Counted from the stretch's first letter, positions 7,505-16,056 are shown. The stretch is DNA of 18,305 nucleotides from an uncultured Clostridia bacterium (GCA_946006915.1 CAMFZK010000004.1:1-18305); one strand, 5' to 3'. Notes: generated from the sequence alone by a model not told the origin. Numbers and translations: made by a program.

Positions 7505-8823
7505 TCTTCTTCTCCTAACAAATCGTAATCTAAACAATCGTTTATTCTTACATTAACAAAATCGCCTATTGTATGTTGTGTTTTTGCCATAAAGAAAATT
7601 TTTCCGTCAACTTCGGGGGCATCGTAAACCGTTCTGCCGAAGTAACATTTTATATAATCGTCCCAGCCCTCTATTATAACCTCGGTTACGGTACCCACTT
7701 TTTCCTCATTTTTTTCTGCCGCAATGGTCATTTGCATATCCATTATGTTTTCCATTCGGTCAACTTTGGTTTGCTCGTCTATTTGGTTGTCAAACTCAGC
7801 CGCCGCCGTACCTTCTTCGGCAGAATAGGTGAAACAACCCAGCCGGTCAAACCGAATGTCCTTTACAAACTGTGCAAGTTCGGAAAACTGCTCTTGAGTT
7901 TCACCGGGAAAGCCGGTAATAAGGGTAGTTCTAAGGGTGATATTTGGAATTTTTGCCCTAATTTTGTTTATTAGGGCAGTTAGGGTTTCTTGGTTTCCCT
8001 TGCGGTTCATTCTTTTTAAAATTTCGCCGTTTACGTGTTGTATCGGCATATCTAAATATTTTAAAAGTTTGGGTTCTGCCGCAATGGTATCAAGCAGTTC
8101 GTCGGTAATTTTTTCGGGATAGGTATAAAGGGTTCTAATCCATTTAATACCGTCTATTTTGCAAAGTTCCGAAAGCAGTTTTGAAAGCATCGGCTTGCCG
8201 TAAATATCGGTTCCGTAGGCGGTAGTGTCCTGCGCTACTACAATCAGTTCCTTTACGCCGTTTTCGGCTAAAGTTTTTGCCTCTGCTATGCAATCCTCTA
8301 TCTTGCGGCTGCGCATTTTTCCCCGTATTTTCGGAATGGCACAGTATGTGCAACAGTTATCGCATCCGTCGGCAACTTTTAAGTAGGTACTAAAGGGATA
8401 ACCGCCCAAAATCCTTTTGCCGTTAAGGTCAAGGTCTCGTTTTTCGCCGTAACAGTTTTGCTTTTTGCCCTCTATTGCGTTTTTTACAATGTCGGCAATT
8501 TTACCGTTAGAGCCAATACCCACGCAAACGTCAACTTCGGGGATTTCTTCGGTCACATCGTCTTTATATCTTTCTGCCAAGCAACCTGTTACAATAAGTG
8601 CCTTGCAGTTGCCGTCCTGCTTATATTTTGCCGCCTCTAAAATGTTTTCAATCGCCTCTGCTTTGGCTTGCTCAATAAAACCGCAGGTATTTACAATAAT
8701 TGCGTCTGCGTTTGCCTCTTCGGGGCAAATTTCAAACCCTGCCTGCTTTAGTGAATAAAGCATCATTTCAGCATCTACCTGATTTTTAGGGCAACCGAGC
8801 GACACCATACTGATTTTATACAT
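7501..8823 (-). CDS. rimO: Ribosomal protein S12 methylthiotransferase RimO
   Basis: A 440-residue radical-SAM enzyme that adds a methylthio group to an aspartate of ribosomal protein S12. The N-terminal UPF0004 domain has cluster cysteines C11 (SLGCPKN), C47 (NTCGF) and C81 (TGCLAE). The radical-SAM CxxxCxxC is C154, C158 and C161 in ADGCDNCCTYCAIP. A TRAM domain occupies roughly the last 65 residues. RimO rather than MiaB is favoured by SLGCPKNQVDAE and IRGKMRSR. The ATG at 8823 sits inside the last codons of recX with GAGGAAG upstream. The stop overlaps the pgsA start. Confidence 0.95.
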   Translation of the reverse strand: MYKISMVSLGCPKNQVDAEMMLYSLKQAGFEICPEEANADAIIVNTCGFIEQAKAEAIENILEAAKYKQDGNCKALIVTGCLAERYKDDVTEEIPEVDVCVGIGSNGKIADIVKNAIEGKKQNCYGEKRDLDLNGKRILGGYPFSTYLKVADGCDNCCTYCAIPKIRGKMRSRKIEDCIAEAKTLAENGVKELIVVAQDTTAYGTDIYGKPMLSKLLSELCKIDGIKWIRTLYTYPEKITDELLDTIAAEPKLLKYLDMPIQHVNGEILKRMNRKGNQETLTALINKIRAKIPNITLRTTLITGFPGETQEQFSELAQFVKDIRFDRLGCFTYSAEEGTAAAEFDNQIDEQTKVDRMENIMDMQMTIAAEKNEEKVGTVTEVIIEGWDDYIKCYFGRTVYDAPEVDGKIFFMAKTQHTIGDFVNVRINDCLDYDLLGEEE

Positions 8824-9439
8824 AATCTTCCTCTAATTCTTCTATATACTTATTTAATGCGGACTTAACCGCACCGTAAGAAAAGCCCTTACGCACCAAA
8901 GCGGCATACACCTTTTGCGGACCGTTTTCGGCGGTAAGTTTGGTTTTGTATTTCTTTTCCAATAGGTTTTTTATTTGGGTTTCTTGGTCGATTTCAAAGT
9001 CTTCTAAAACCGATTTTGCCAAATCGTAAGGAACACCTTTTAAAAGCAATTTTTGTAACGCTTCACGTTTTGAAACGTTACTTTCTACCAGTCGGTTTGC
9101 GTAATTTTCGGCATAGCGTAAATCGTCAATCAAACCGACCTCTTTTAATCGGGCAATAACTTTACTGCAGGGTTTTGGCTTAAACCCTGCTCTTAAAAGT
9201 TTGTTATAAAGGGCTTTTTCGGTGTGGTCGCTGCGGTCAAGATACCATATAGCACGGGATTTTGCCCTTACATAATCCGAAGTGAAAATCAGTTCTTCCA
9301 ACTCGTCTTCACTAATCTGTGTACCTGTTTTCAGGCAGTTTTCACTGCATACGTCTTTATCTAATAAAACTTCTTTTTCCCCGTCTAATAAAAGGCGGTT
9401 TAAATGAAGTTTATCTTTTTTTATATCGGTAACCGTCAT
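8816..9439 (-). CDS. recX: RecA regulator RecX
   Basis: A 207-residue, mostly helical RecX-family protein that binds RecA filaments and modulates strand exchange. The central region SRAIWYLDRSDHTEKALYNKLLRAGF and the repeated three-helix units (KEVGLIDDLRYAENYANRLVESNVSKREALQKLLLKGV) are characteristic, and the C-terminal unit ends GFSYGAVKSALNKYIEE. The ATG at 9439 overlaps the recA stop by one base (TGATG), so its synthesis is coupled to recA, as in many bacteria. It overlaps the rimO start by eight bases. The N-terminal 60 residues are extended compared with short RecX proteins, as is usual in Firmicutes. Confidence 0.93.
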   Translation of the reverse strand: MTVTDIKKDKLHLNRLLLDGEKEVLLDKDVCSENCLKTGTQISEDELEELIFTSDYVRAKSRAIWYLDRSDHTEKALYNKLLRAGFKPKPCSKVIARLKEVGLIDDLRYAENYANRLVESNVSKREALQKLLLKGVPYDLAKSVLEDFEIDQETQIKNLLEKKYKTKLTAENGPQKVYAALVRKGFSYGAVKSALNKYIEELEEDYV

Positions 9440-10578
9440 CAGTCATCAACCGCAATATCAATATCTATAGACTTATGGGGACGTGCTGTGGGTTCGGTAG
9501 GCATAATATATTCGTCGTCTTCTTCTGCGGCGGGAAGTTTACTGCCGTTTTCGGTCATAGCCGCAGTAATTTTATCTTCAATTTCTTTTGCAAGTTCCGC
9601 ATTGTCTTCAAGTAATTTTTTAACATTGTCCCTACCTTGACCTAAACGGGTTTCGCCGTAGTAGAACCAAGCGCCGGACTTTTTAACAACCCCGAATTCC
9701 ACGCCTGCGTCTATAATTTCACCCGTATGGCAAATTCCTTTTCCGTAGAGAATATCAAATTCCGCAAGTTTAAAGGGCGGTGCTACCTTGTTTTTAACAA
9801 TTTTTGCTTTGGTATGAACCCCTATAACTTCGCTTCCGTCTTTAATGGGTTCGCCTTTTCTTACGTCAATACGTACCGAAGAATAGAACTTAAGCGCCCT
9901 ACCGCCGGTGGTAACTTCTGGGTTACCGTATACATTACCGATTTTTTCACGGAGTTGGTTAATAAATATTGCCGCACAGTTGGTTTTGGAAAGTGCGCCT
10001 GTAAGTTTACGGAGCGCCTGTGACATAAGACGAGCCAACTGACCGACGTGGCTGTCACCCATTTCGCCCTCTATTTCGGCTTTGGTAACAAGTGCCGCAA
10101 CCGAGTCGATAACAATAATATCAATAGCACCCGAACGCACAAGTGCTTCGGCAATTTCAAGTGCCTGTTCGCCCGAATCGGGTTGCGAAACCAAAAGCGA
10201 GTCAATATCTACACCTAAATTTGCGGCATAAACAGGGTCAAGTGCGTGTTCAACGTCAATAAACGCCGCCGTACCGCCTGCTTTTTGCGCTTCGGCAACA
10301 CAGTGGAGCGCAACGGTGGTTTTACCCGAAGATTCAGGTCCGTAAATTTCAATAATTCTTCCCCTTGGAATACCGCCTATTCCGAGTGCGGCATCTAGCA
10401 TAAGCGAACCGGTTTTAATGTGTTCTACGCTCATTGCGGCATTTTCGCCCAAACGCATAACCGCACCTTTACCGAATTGCTTTTCAATATGCTCCATAGC
10501 GGTTTTAAGCGCTTTTTGCTTTGCCTCTTCCTCTACTACTCTTACGGCAGTTTTTGTTTGAGTATTTTTTGAAGCCAT
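9439..10578 (-). CDS. recA: Recombinase RecA
   Basis: A 379-residue RecA. Walker A is GPESSGKTT at 80-88, the catalytic Glu is E110 in FIDVEHALDP, and Walker B is VIDSVAALV at 156-164. Loop L2 reads INQLREKIGNVYGNPEVTTGGRALKFYSS from 206, and the C-terminal tail is acidic with a final IDIDIAVDD. RecA drives homologous recombination and LexA self-cleavage in the SOS response. The ATG at 10578 has GGAAGGAAG about 8 bases upstream. The 17-base gap to prmC contains no LexA box, and none was found in the downstream half of prmC, which is unusual for a Firmicute recA. Transcription from the operon head or from an unseen internal promoter is implied. Confidence 0.98.
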   Translation of the reverse strand: MASKNTQTKTAVRVVEEEAKQKALKTAMEHIEKQFGKGAVMRLGENAAMSVEHIKTGSLMLDAALGIGGIPRGRIIEIYGPESSGKTTVALHCVAEAQKAGGTAAFIDVEHALDPVYAANLGVDIDSLLVSQPDSGEQALEIAEALVRSGAIDIIVIDSVAALVTKAEIEGEMGDSHVGQLARLMSQALRKLTGALSKTNCAAIFINQLREKIGNVYGNPEVTTGGRALKFYSSVRIDVRKGEPIKDGSEVIGVHTKAKIVKNKVAPPFKLAEFDILYGKGICHTGEIIDAGVEFGVVKKSGAWFYYGETRLGQGRDNVKKLLEDNAELAKEIEDKITAAMTENGSKLPAAEEDDEYIMPTEPTARPHKSIDIDIAVDD

Positions 10579-10595
10579 TTTAATCTTCCTTCCGT

Positions 10596-11435
10596 TTATT
10601 TTATTGCAGTAACTACTCTGTTAATTCCGTTAAAATCCTTTGTAACGGTTATATTTTTAAAATCGGCGGTTTTTAAAATTTCCGCTACCTTTCGGTCCTC
10701 ATTTATTCCTACTTCGAAAGCAAGCATACCGCCCTTTATTAAACTGGTTTTATATTTTTTTACAATCGCTTTGTAAAACAACATTCCGTCCTGCCCGCCT
10801 AAAAGTGCGGTTTGCGGTTCATACCGGGTTTCGGGGGATATTATTTCCATTTCGCAAGGCGGAATATACGGCGGGTTGCTTACAATTAAATTGTAAACAC
10901 CGTCATTTCCGTCACCCGCTAAAACGTCACCCTTAATAACCGTAACATTGGTTGCGTTATTGTGTTTTACGTTTTTATTAAGGTATTCTAAAGCGGGGTC
11001 AAACTTTTCCACCGCAAAAACAGCCGACTGCGGAAAATCCTTTGCAATACTAATACCTATGCAACCGCTCCCTGCGCATAAATCAAGCACTTTGGGTTGT
11101 TTCACGGTTTCAAGGTATTCGCAACATTTTTCTACCAAAATTTCGGTATCGCTTCGGGGGACTAACACCCCTTCGCCCACCTTGAAAGAGTATTTATAAA
11201 AATTCCATTCGCCTAAAATGTACTGTAACGGATAGCGGTTTTGCCTTTTTTTTAATTTTTCGTCAAGTAAGGCAAGTTTTTCGCTCGAAATTGTTTTATT
11301 TAAACTTATAAGCCATTCATTTTGCGGGATAGACAGAACATTTTCCAAAATCAGCCGTGCATCATACGCAAAATCTTCAATCCCGCTCTTTTGCAATATG
11401 TTTTTGGCGTTAATATAATAGTCTTGTACCGTCAT
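10596..11435 (-). CDS. prmC: Release factor glutamine methyltransferase PrmC
   Basis: A 279-residue enzyme that N5-methylates the GGQ glutamine of peptide chain release factors RF1 and RF2. It has the N-terminal helical domain with RYPLQYILGE (67-76), GVLVPRSDTE (89-98), SAM motif I VLDLCAGSGCIGISIA (116-131) and the catalytic NPPY at 187-190 followed by IPP. Length is normal. The ATG at 11435 follows the DUF1385 stop by three bases. prmC often lies next to prfA and a DUF1385 gene in Clostridia. Here prfA is absent and recA takes the following position. Confidence 0.96.
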   Translation of the reverse strand: MTVQDYYINAKNILQKSGIEDFAYDARLILENVLSIPQNEWLISLNKTISSEKLALLDEKLKKRQNRYPLQYILGEWNFYKYSFKVGEGVLVPRSDTEILVEKCCEYLETVKQPKVLDLCAGSGCIGISIAKDFPQSAVFAVEKFDPALEYLNKNVKHNNATNVTVIKGDVLAGDGNDGVYNLIVSNPPYIPPCEMEIISPETRYEPQTALLGGQDGMLFYKAIVKKYKTSLIKGGMLAFEVGINEDRKVAEILKTADFKNITVTKDFNGINRVVTAIK

Positions 11436-11438
11436 ATT

Positions 11439-12383
11439 TTAATTTCTTTCCACATCGGGTACTTCGGGTTCGCAAGCTTTTAGCGCCGCTATGGCAATTT
11501 CTATCATATCATCTTCGGGTTCTTTTGTGGTAATTCTTTGCAGCCACATACCCGGTGCGGAGATTATGCGGGTTAAGGCATTATCGTACTTGCCGCAAAT
11601 TTTTAAAATTTCAAAACCGATTCCGCAGGTAAAGGGTATTATTAAAATTTTGGCAATTACCCAAAGCCAACGGACATTGTAAACGGTTGGGAAAATTATT
11701 TGCACTACCGTTGAAATGATTATGCTTACAAGTATCATTAAAATCATAAACGAAGTTCCGCAACGTGGGTGAAAACGCTTTTGGTTTCTTACATTTTCCA
11801 CCGTAAGTTCCAAACCCTTTTCATAAGCAAAAATTGTTTTATGTTCCGCTCCGTGGTACATAAATACCCTCTTAATATCTTTCATAAAGGATACCGCCAA
11901 AACATAAAGCACAAATATTGTAAGTTTTAAAAACTGCTCTATTGCAGAACGCAAAAGTTTTGAAGTGATTTTTGCCGAAAACACATACTCAATCCCCGAA
12001 ACAAAAAGCCGAGGGAGATACATAAAAAGTACCACCGCAAGTAAAACACCTAAAACCGAACCGATAACCATAACAGTGTTTATAAAGGCGTTTTGCTTTT
12101 TTTCGTCTTTCGGTTTTTCTTCCTCCAAATCCGTAAAACCCGATTTTTCTGCCGAAAGCATCATTGCTTTGTATCCGTTTATCATTGATTCCGCAAAGGC
12201 AATAACCCCACGGACAACCGGAAGATTTAATATTTTATATTTTTCACGCACACTTTTGCCGTCTATGTACGAAAGGTCGATTTCGCCGTTAGGCATTCTT
12301 ACCGCCAAAGCGGTTTTTTCGGGGCTTTTCATTAAAATGCCCTCTATAAGCGCCTGTCCGCCTATACTTGTATATTTAGCCAT
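11439..12383 (-). CDS. DUF1385 (YqhQ-like) polytopic membrane protein
   Basis: A 314-residue protein of unknown function. I start at the ATG at 12383 (AKYTSIGGQALIEGILM), preceded by AGGAA at the end of the kinase gene. Extending upstream in the same frame to 12473 only reads the kinase tail out of frame and adds about 30 Lys/Pro-rich residues. Family motifs are GGQALIEGILM near the N-terminus, VVRGV, YHGAEHKTIFAYE (176-188) and HPRCGTSF (205-212). The clustered His, Glu and Cys suggest a metal site, by inference. Hydrophobic segments lie near 103-123, 152-168, 210-232 and 240-260. It overlaps the kinase stop by eight bases, so it is co-expressed with the two-component system. Confidence 0.9.
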   Translation of the reverse strand: MAKYTSIGGQALIEGILMKSPEKTALAVRMPNGEIDLSYIDGKSVREKYKILNLPVVRGVIAFAESMINGYKAMMLSAEKSGFTDLEEEKPKDEKKQNAFINTVMVIGSVLGVLLAVVLFMYLPRLFVSGIEYVFSAKITSKLLRSAIEQFLKLTIFVLYVLAVSFMKDIKRVFMYHGAEHKTIFAYEKGLELTVENVRNQKRFHPRCGTSFMILMILVSIIISTVVQIIFPTVYNVRWLWVIAKILIIPFTCGIGFEILKICGKYDNALTRIISAPGMWLQRITTKEPEDDMIEIAIAALKACEPEVPDVERN

Positions 12384-13830
12384 TTGTTTCCTGCCCTTCT
12401 TCGGTAATTTCGGGTTCTGCCGTTTCTTCGGGTTGATAAAGCGGCAATACCACCGTAACGGTAGTTCCCACATTTTCGGTACTTTCTATAAACAAAAGAC
12501 CGCTGTGTTGTTTTATAATTTCGTCCGCAACCGCAAGCCCTATACCCGAACCGCGGACGGTTTTGTTTGCTTTGTAGAATTTTTCTTTAACCCTGTCAAT
12601 ATCCTGTGCGGGAATACCCACACCGGTATCGGTAACGGTCACCCTTACGCAACCCTCTTCTTTGGTAATATCAACAAGCACCTGACCGCCTTTTTCGGTG
12701 TATTTTACCGCATTGTCAATAATGTTTATAAACACCTGTTTCAGTCGGTTAGGGTCGCCCATAACGATAAATTCGTCATTGGGTTTTGTGTAAACTAAAT
12801 CAATTTCCTGCTTTTTGGCAAGTTCTGCATACATATCAAAAGACTCGCTTAAAATTTGCACCACGTTCATAGGACCCGAAACCATAATAAGCCGTCCTGT
12901 TTGCATACGTGAAAAGTCCAAAAGTTCTTCCACAAGTCCCGAAAGTCGGTCGGCTTCGCTTAAGACCACGTCAAGTCCCCGTTTTACAAGGTCTATATCA
13001 CTGTCAAGCGACATTTTTGCGGTTTCTCCCCAACCCCTGATTGCGGTAAGCGGAGTCCTGAGTTCATGCGAAACCGAAGAAATAAAGTCATTCTTAATAT
13101 TTTCGGACTGCTGTAATTCCGAAGCCATATAGTTAATAGCGTCACACAGTTCGCCGATTTCGTCGTTTTTGGCAACCTGAAGCCGTGCATCAAAATTACC
13201 CATAGCAATAGTTCGTGCCATATTGCTTACGTCCCTTATGGGCCGAACTATTGACTTTACGAAAAACAGACCCGAAAATACGCAAAAACATAAAACTGCG
13301 GTGCAAATAAGTATTATAACCGCCGTAACGCCGTACATAATTTTGTTTGCGGCAGTCATTGAAGTTATCCAACGATAACCGCCCAAATCCTCGCCTTTTT
13401 CGCCGTATATAACGGTGGTAGCCGCCATAATCGGCTCGCCGTCCCCGGTTTTGCCTTTGTAAACCGCCGTTTTACCGCTTTGTTTTGCCCTTTGGTATTC
13501 TGCCGAATTATCCGCATTTTCCACAAAACCCGTAGTAGAAACTATTGTCTGCCCTTTATTATCCACAACCTGTACTTCTATTTTGTCTTTAAACTTAAAG
13601 TCGGAAGCCAAAGAAATTGCAGTGTCTTTAAAAGTTTTGGGGTTGGTAGTTGAAAGTGCCGAAAATTCGTAAGAATAATCCCCCGCAAGGGACTGCAAAC
13701 GGTCGGTATAAAGCCGATTAAAAAGAATACAAAAAGCAGTACCGCAGGCACAAATTACCAGGGCAATAACAAGAAATATATTTAAAAACCATTTAAGCGT
13801 TATACTTTTAAACTTAATCTCTAAATGCAT
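12376..13830 (-). CDS. Membrane sensor histidine kinase
   Basis: A 484-residue two-component kinase. Membrane segments are near 13-37 and 165-191 and flank an extracellular sensor region of about 125 residues, which may have a PDC/Cache-like fold (it contains IEVQVVDNKGQTIVST and a late GGYRWITSM). A HAMP domain spans about 192-245. The HisKA phospho-acceptor is H255 in SVSHELRTP. The ATPase domain shows the N box (FINIIDNAVKY, 367-377), DTGVGIP (401-407), F418 and GSGIGLA (427-433). After about 463 comes a Glu-rich tail of some 20 residues. The ATG at 13830 has AAGGAG 7 bases upstream. It is the partner of the response regulator 33 bases upstream. The signal is unknown; a surface or envelope cue is likely given the lipoprotein in the same operon. 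Confidence 0.95.
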   Translation of the reverse strand: MHLEIKFKSITLKWFLNIFLVIALVICACGTAFCILFNRLYTDRLQSLAGDYSYEFSALSTTNPKTFKDTAISLASDFKFKDKIEVQVVDNKGQTIVSTTGFVENADNSAEYQRAKQSGKTAVYKGKTGDGEPIMAATTVIYGEKGEDLGGYRWITSMTAANKIMYGVTAVIILICTAVLCFCVFSGLFFVKSIVRPIRDVSNMARTIAMGNFDARLQVAKNDEIGELCDAINYMASELQQSENIKNDFISSVSHELRTPLTAIRGWGETAKMSLDSDIDLVKRGLDVVLSEADRLSGLVEELLDFSRMQTGRLIMVSGPMNVVQILSESFDMYAELAKKQEIDLVYTKPNDEFIVMGDPNRLKQVFINIIDNAVKYTEKGGQVLVDITKEEGCVRVTVTDTGVGIPAQDIDRVKEKFYKANKTVRGSGIGLAVADEIIKQHSGLLFIESTENVGTTVTVVLPLYQPEETAEPEITEEGQETNG

Positions 13831-13863
13831 TACGGCACTCCTTTCTTTGAAATTATGTTAAGT

Positions 13864-14568
13864 TTAGTGGGTGTTCCACTTATAACCCATACCCCAAACC
13901 GTAACCAAACGCTTGGGGTCAGAGGGGTTATCCTCCACCTTCATACGAAGACGTCTTATATTTACGTCTACAATTTTTTCTTCGCCGAAGTAGTTGCTTC
14001 CCCAAACCTTGTTTAAAATATCGGTTCGGTCAAGTGCAACATCGGGGTTGTTGAAAAAGTATTCAATCATTTGGAACTCAACCTGTGTAAGTTCAATGTT
14101 AACCCCGTTTTTAAGTAAGGTTCTTCTGCGTAAATTAAGGGTAAATTCGCCTAAAGTAATATCGTCCGAAACGGGGGCGGTAACTTTCGGCGCATACATT
14201 TCCACCCTGCGGTGCAAAGAATCCACACGGGCTAACAACTCGGTAGGACTGAACGGTTTTGTGATATAATCGTCCGCCCCTATCATAAGTCCGCTGATTT
14301 TGTCCATCTCCTGGGTTCTGGCGGTAAGCATAATAATTCCCAATGTTTCACTTCTTTTTCGAAGTTCTTTGCAAAGGGCAAAACCGTCCATCCCCGGCAT
14401 AGAAATATCCAAAAGTGCAATATCAAACCCCTCGGGGTCGTTATCATATATATCAAGTGCCTCTTCGCCTGAACCCGCCTCTACTACCGTGTAGCCAACC
14501 CTTTTAAGGTTAATGGCTTCAAATTCACGTATTGCGGTTTCGTCTTCAACTATCATAATACGTTTCAA
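13864..14568 (-). CDS. OmpR/PhoB-family response regulator
   Basis: A 234-residue DNA-binding regulator. The receiver domain (1-120) has E8/D9, the phosphorylated D54 in LLDISMPGMDG, T82 and K104 (TKPF). A winged-helix trans_reg_C domain follows (about 133-232) with the typical LTQVEFQMIEYF, DVNIRRLRMKVE and WGMGYKW. The start is TTG at 14568. AAGGAG lies about 9 bases before it and the next ATG at 14556 would delete MKRI from the first beta strand, so TTG is preferred. It begins six bases after the lipoprotein stop and is the cognate partner of the kinase that follows. Targets are unknown. Confidence 0.96.
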   Translation of the reverse strand: MKRIMIVEDETAIREFEAINLKRVGYTVVEAGSGEEALDIYDNDPEGFDIALLDISMPGMDGFALCKELRKRSETLGIIMLTARTQEMDKISGLMIGADDYITKPFSPTELLARVDSLHRRVEMYAPKVTAPVSDDITLGEFTLNLRRRTLLKNGVNIELTQVEFQMIEYFFNNPDVALDRTDILNKVWGSNYFGEEKIVDVNIRRLRMKVEDNPSDPKRLVTVWGMGYKWNTH

Positions 14569-14574
14569 ATTCGC

Positions 14575-15897
14575 TTACTCCTTTTCGTAAATTACAAAGT
14601 TAGATTTCACGTTTTCAAGTGTCAGTCCCGCTTGTTTGGCGGCCGCCGAAATTTCGCAGGCAAAAACCTTTTGACCGTCACGTGTGACCTCGGTTAATCC
14701 CGAAGTTTTGTTTTTGCCGTCTTCCCATTCTTCTTTTGTGAATGTCCGCAAATATAAAAGCGACTCACCCACCGTTAAGGTTTCGGCGTTGTAGGAATAA
14801 ATCTGCCTTATACGGTTATCGGTATCCTTTAAAACGGCAATATTTCCCACCCATTTTTGGGGTATAACGTAATAATATCCGTCAATAGTGTTTATCATTG
14901 CGGTAAGTTGGGTTGTTAAACTTTCGCCGTTAAAGGAACACCATTTTGTAAGGTAAAGTTTTTCGGTTACTTCGGCATTTGCCACCGCCGGCACATTTTC
15001 CTGAACCGGTATTTCAAGTATTCCGTCCCCGTTTATATCATAGGTAGTGAAAGATGCCGAACGCAAGGTTTTGGAATTTTCCTGCAATTCGCTGTCATAA
15101 AGTGTGTTGAGAAGTTCGCCGTTTTCAAAAAAAAGCACTTCGGTAATTGCTCCAAGTCCCTTTACCGAATCAATATAAACCGCCGGTTTGCCGGAGGATA
15201 ACTGCGACACAACCGGTTCGCCTACCGACTGGACCTTACCGTCCAAATCGCAACTGCCGGTTTGAATTACGCCTTCGTCATTAAGTGCATAAAGCGAGGC
15301 GGTGTTTTTCTGCTCGGTAGCGTTAAAATCTATAAGTAAAATTTCGTTTTTTCCGTCACCGTCCAAATTGCATACCGCAAAGTCGGTGTATTTTTTAAGC
15401 ATTCTTTGACTTACGGTATTTTCGGTAAAACTGTAAACCGCTAACTGCTTTTCGCTGGCACCGTAAATTTCATATCCAACAAGTATGTCAAGCACGCCGT
15501 TACCGTCAAGGTCGCAAAACTCTACCTTGTCAACACCGCCGGCAACAATGTGTTGTTCCCCTGCCGACTGCCACTCGCCGTTTTTATTATGAATAACATT
15601 TATGTGCATTGTTACAATATCGCCTTTGGAAATACTGTAAAAGGCAAAGCACTCGTCCGTACCGTCGTTGTTTATGTCCTTTGTAATAACAGCACTGCGG
15701 TAACTGCCGCGGGTGGGGTATTTTAGGGTATATGCCTCCCCCGCAGTAAGTTTTATAACTTCGGAAATGTGTTTAAGGTCACCCGAAAGGGATGGGGGAG
15801 AGAGCAGTTCTGCAGTATCGGCAGTATAAGATTTACAACCGCAAAGCAAAAGCATAACCGCCGTTGCCAAAAACGCCGTTACAAGTTTTTTAAGCAT
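14575..15897 (-). CDS. Predicted lipoprotein with FG-GAP/VCBS-like repeats
   Basis: A 440-residue exported lipoprotein, not recognised beyond repeat type. A short basic N-terminus and a hydrophobic stretch lead to the lipobox LCGC, with the lipidated cysteine at C21. Four Asp-rich loops resembling calcium-binding FG-GAP/VCBS blades occur at about 74-82 (DINNDGTDE), 129-138 (DLDGNGVLD), 178-186 (NLDGDGKNE region) and 287-295 (DINGDGILE), each followed by a hydrophobic strand. This suggests a partial beta-propeller, by inference. The ATG at 15897 has GGGAGG about 9 bases upstream. As first gene of the operon, directly before the response regulator and kinase, it may sense or modulate the signal of that pair. 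Its last codons (E-K-E) hold the ribosome site of the regulator. Confidence 0.85.
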   Translation of the reverse strand: MLKKLVTAFLATAVMLLLCGCKSYTADTAELLSPPSLSGDLKHISEVIKLTAGEAYTLKYPTRGSYRSAVITKDINNDGTDECFAFYSISKGDIVTMHINVIHNKNGEWQSAGEQHIVAGGVDKVEFCDLDGNGVLDILVGYEIYGASEKQLAVYSFTENTVSQRMLKKYTDFAVCNLDGDGKNEILLIDFNATEQKNTASLYALNDEGVIQTGSCDLDGKVQSVGEPVVSQLSSGKPAVYIDSVKGLGAITEVLFFENGELLNTLYDSELQENSKTLRSASFTTYDINGDGILEIPVQENVPAVANAEVTEKLYLTKWCSFNGESLTTQLTAMINTIDGYYYVIPQKWVGNIAVLKDTDNRIRQIYSYNAETLTVGESLLYLRTFTKEEWEDGKNKTSGLTEVTRDGQKVFACEISAAAKQAGLTLENVKSNFVIYEKE

Positions 15898-15937
15898 ATT
15901 CTCGCCCTCCCGTTAATAACATAATTATACATAATAG

Positions 15938-15966
15938 ATTATATCACAACCGTTTCAAAAAATAAA
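15938..15966 (-). promoter_or_regulatory. Predicted head promoter of the minus-strand operon
   Basis: On the minus strand an extended -10, TGATATAAT, occupies 15946-15938, with a weak -35 (TTTATT, 15966-15961) at 17 bp. This would start transcription about 35 bases before the lipoprotein ATG. Overlapping alternatives exist: TTGAAA (15958-15953) with TATTAT (15936-15931), or TATAAT at 15929-15924. There is no LexA box here. Confidence 0.5.
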
Positions 15967-16056
15967 GGTTTTTATAAAAATATTTAAACATTTTTAAAGT
16001 CCCGTTTATCGGACTTTGAAATTATTATAATAAAAACAGAAAAAACAAAAAAGTGC
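15967..16056. other. AT-rich intergenic spacer between divergent transcripts
   Basis: Part of the 223-base gap between the lipoprotein gene and the small membrane protein gene. It is strongly AT-rich. A short inverted match, AAAGTCCCG / CGGACTTT at 15997-16018, could form a hairpin, but its T-run is weak. No RNA gene was recognised. Confidence 0.4.

Noticed and set aside
7505..7537. Upstream extension of pgsA from a TTG, adding an Arg-rich leader
   Set aside because: It only re-reads the rimO end in another frame and has no ribosome site. The ATG at 7504 has AGGAGA and the usual ATGA overlap.
9282..9300. GAAA-N4-GTTC near-match to a LexA half-site in recX
   Set aside because: One half-site is imperfect, it lies within coding sequence, and no promoter elements surround it.
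12384..12473. Upstream extension of the DUF1385 protein
   Set aside because: The extra residues read the kinase tail out of frame. Family members begin at the AKYTSIGGQA-type sequence, and AGGAA sits before that ATG.
15997..16018. Small hairpin (AAAGTCCCG / CGGACTTT) in the divergent intergenic region
   Set aside because: The stem is short and a clear U-run is lacking. Both flanking genes run away from it, so a terminator makes little sense. No riboswitch fold was recognised.
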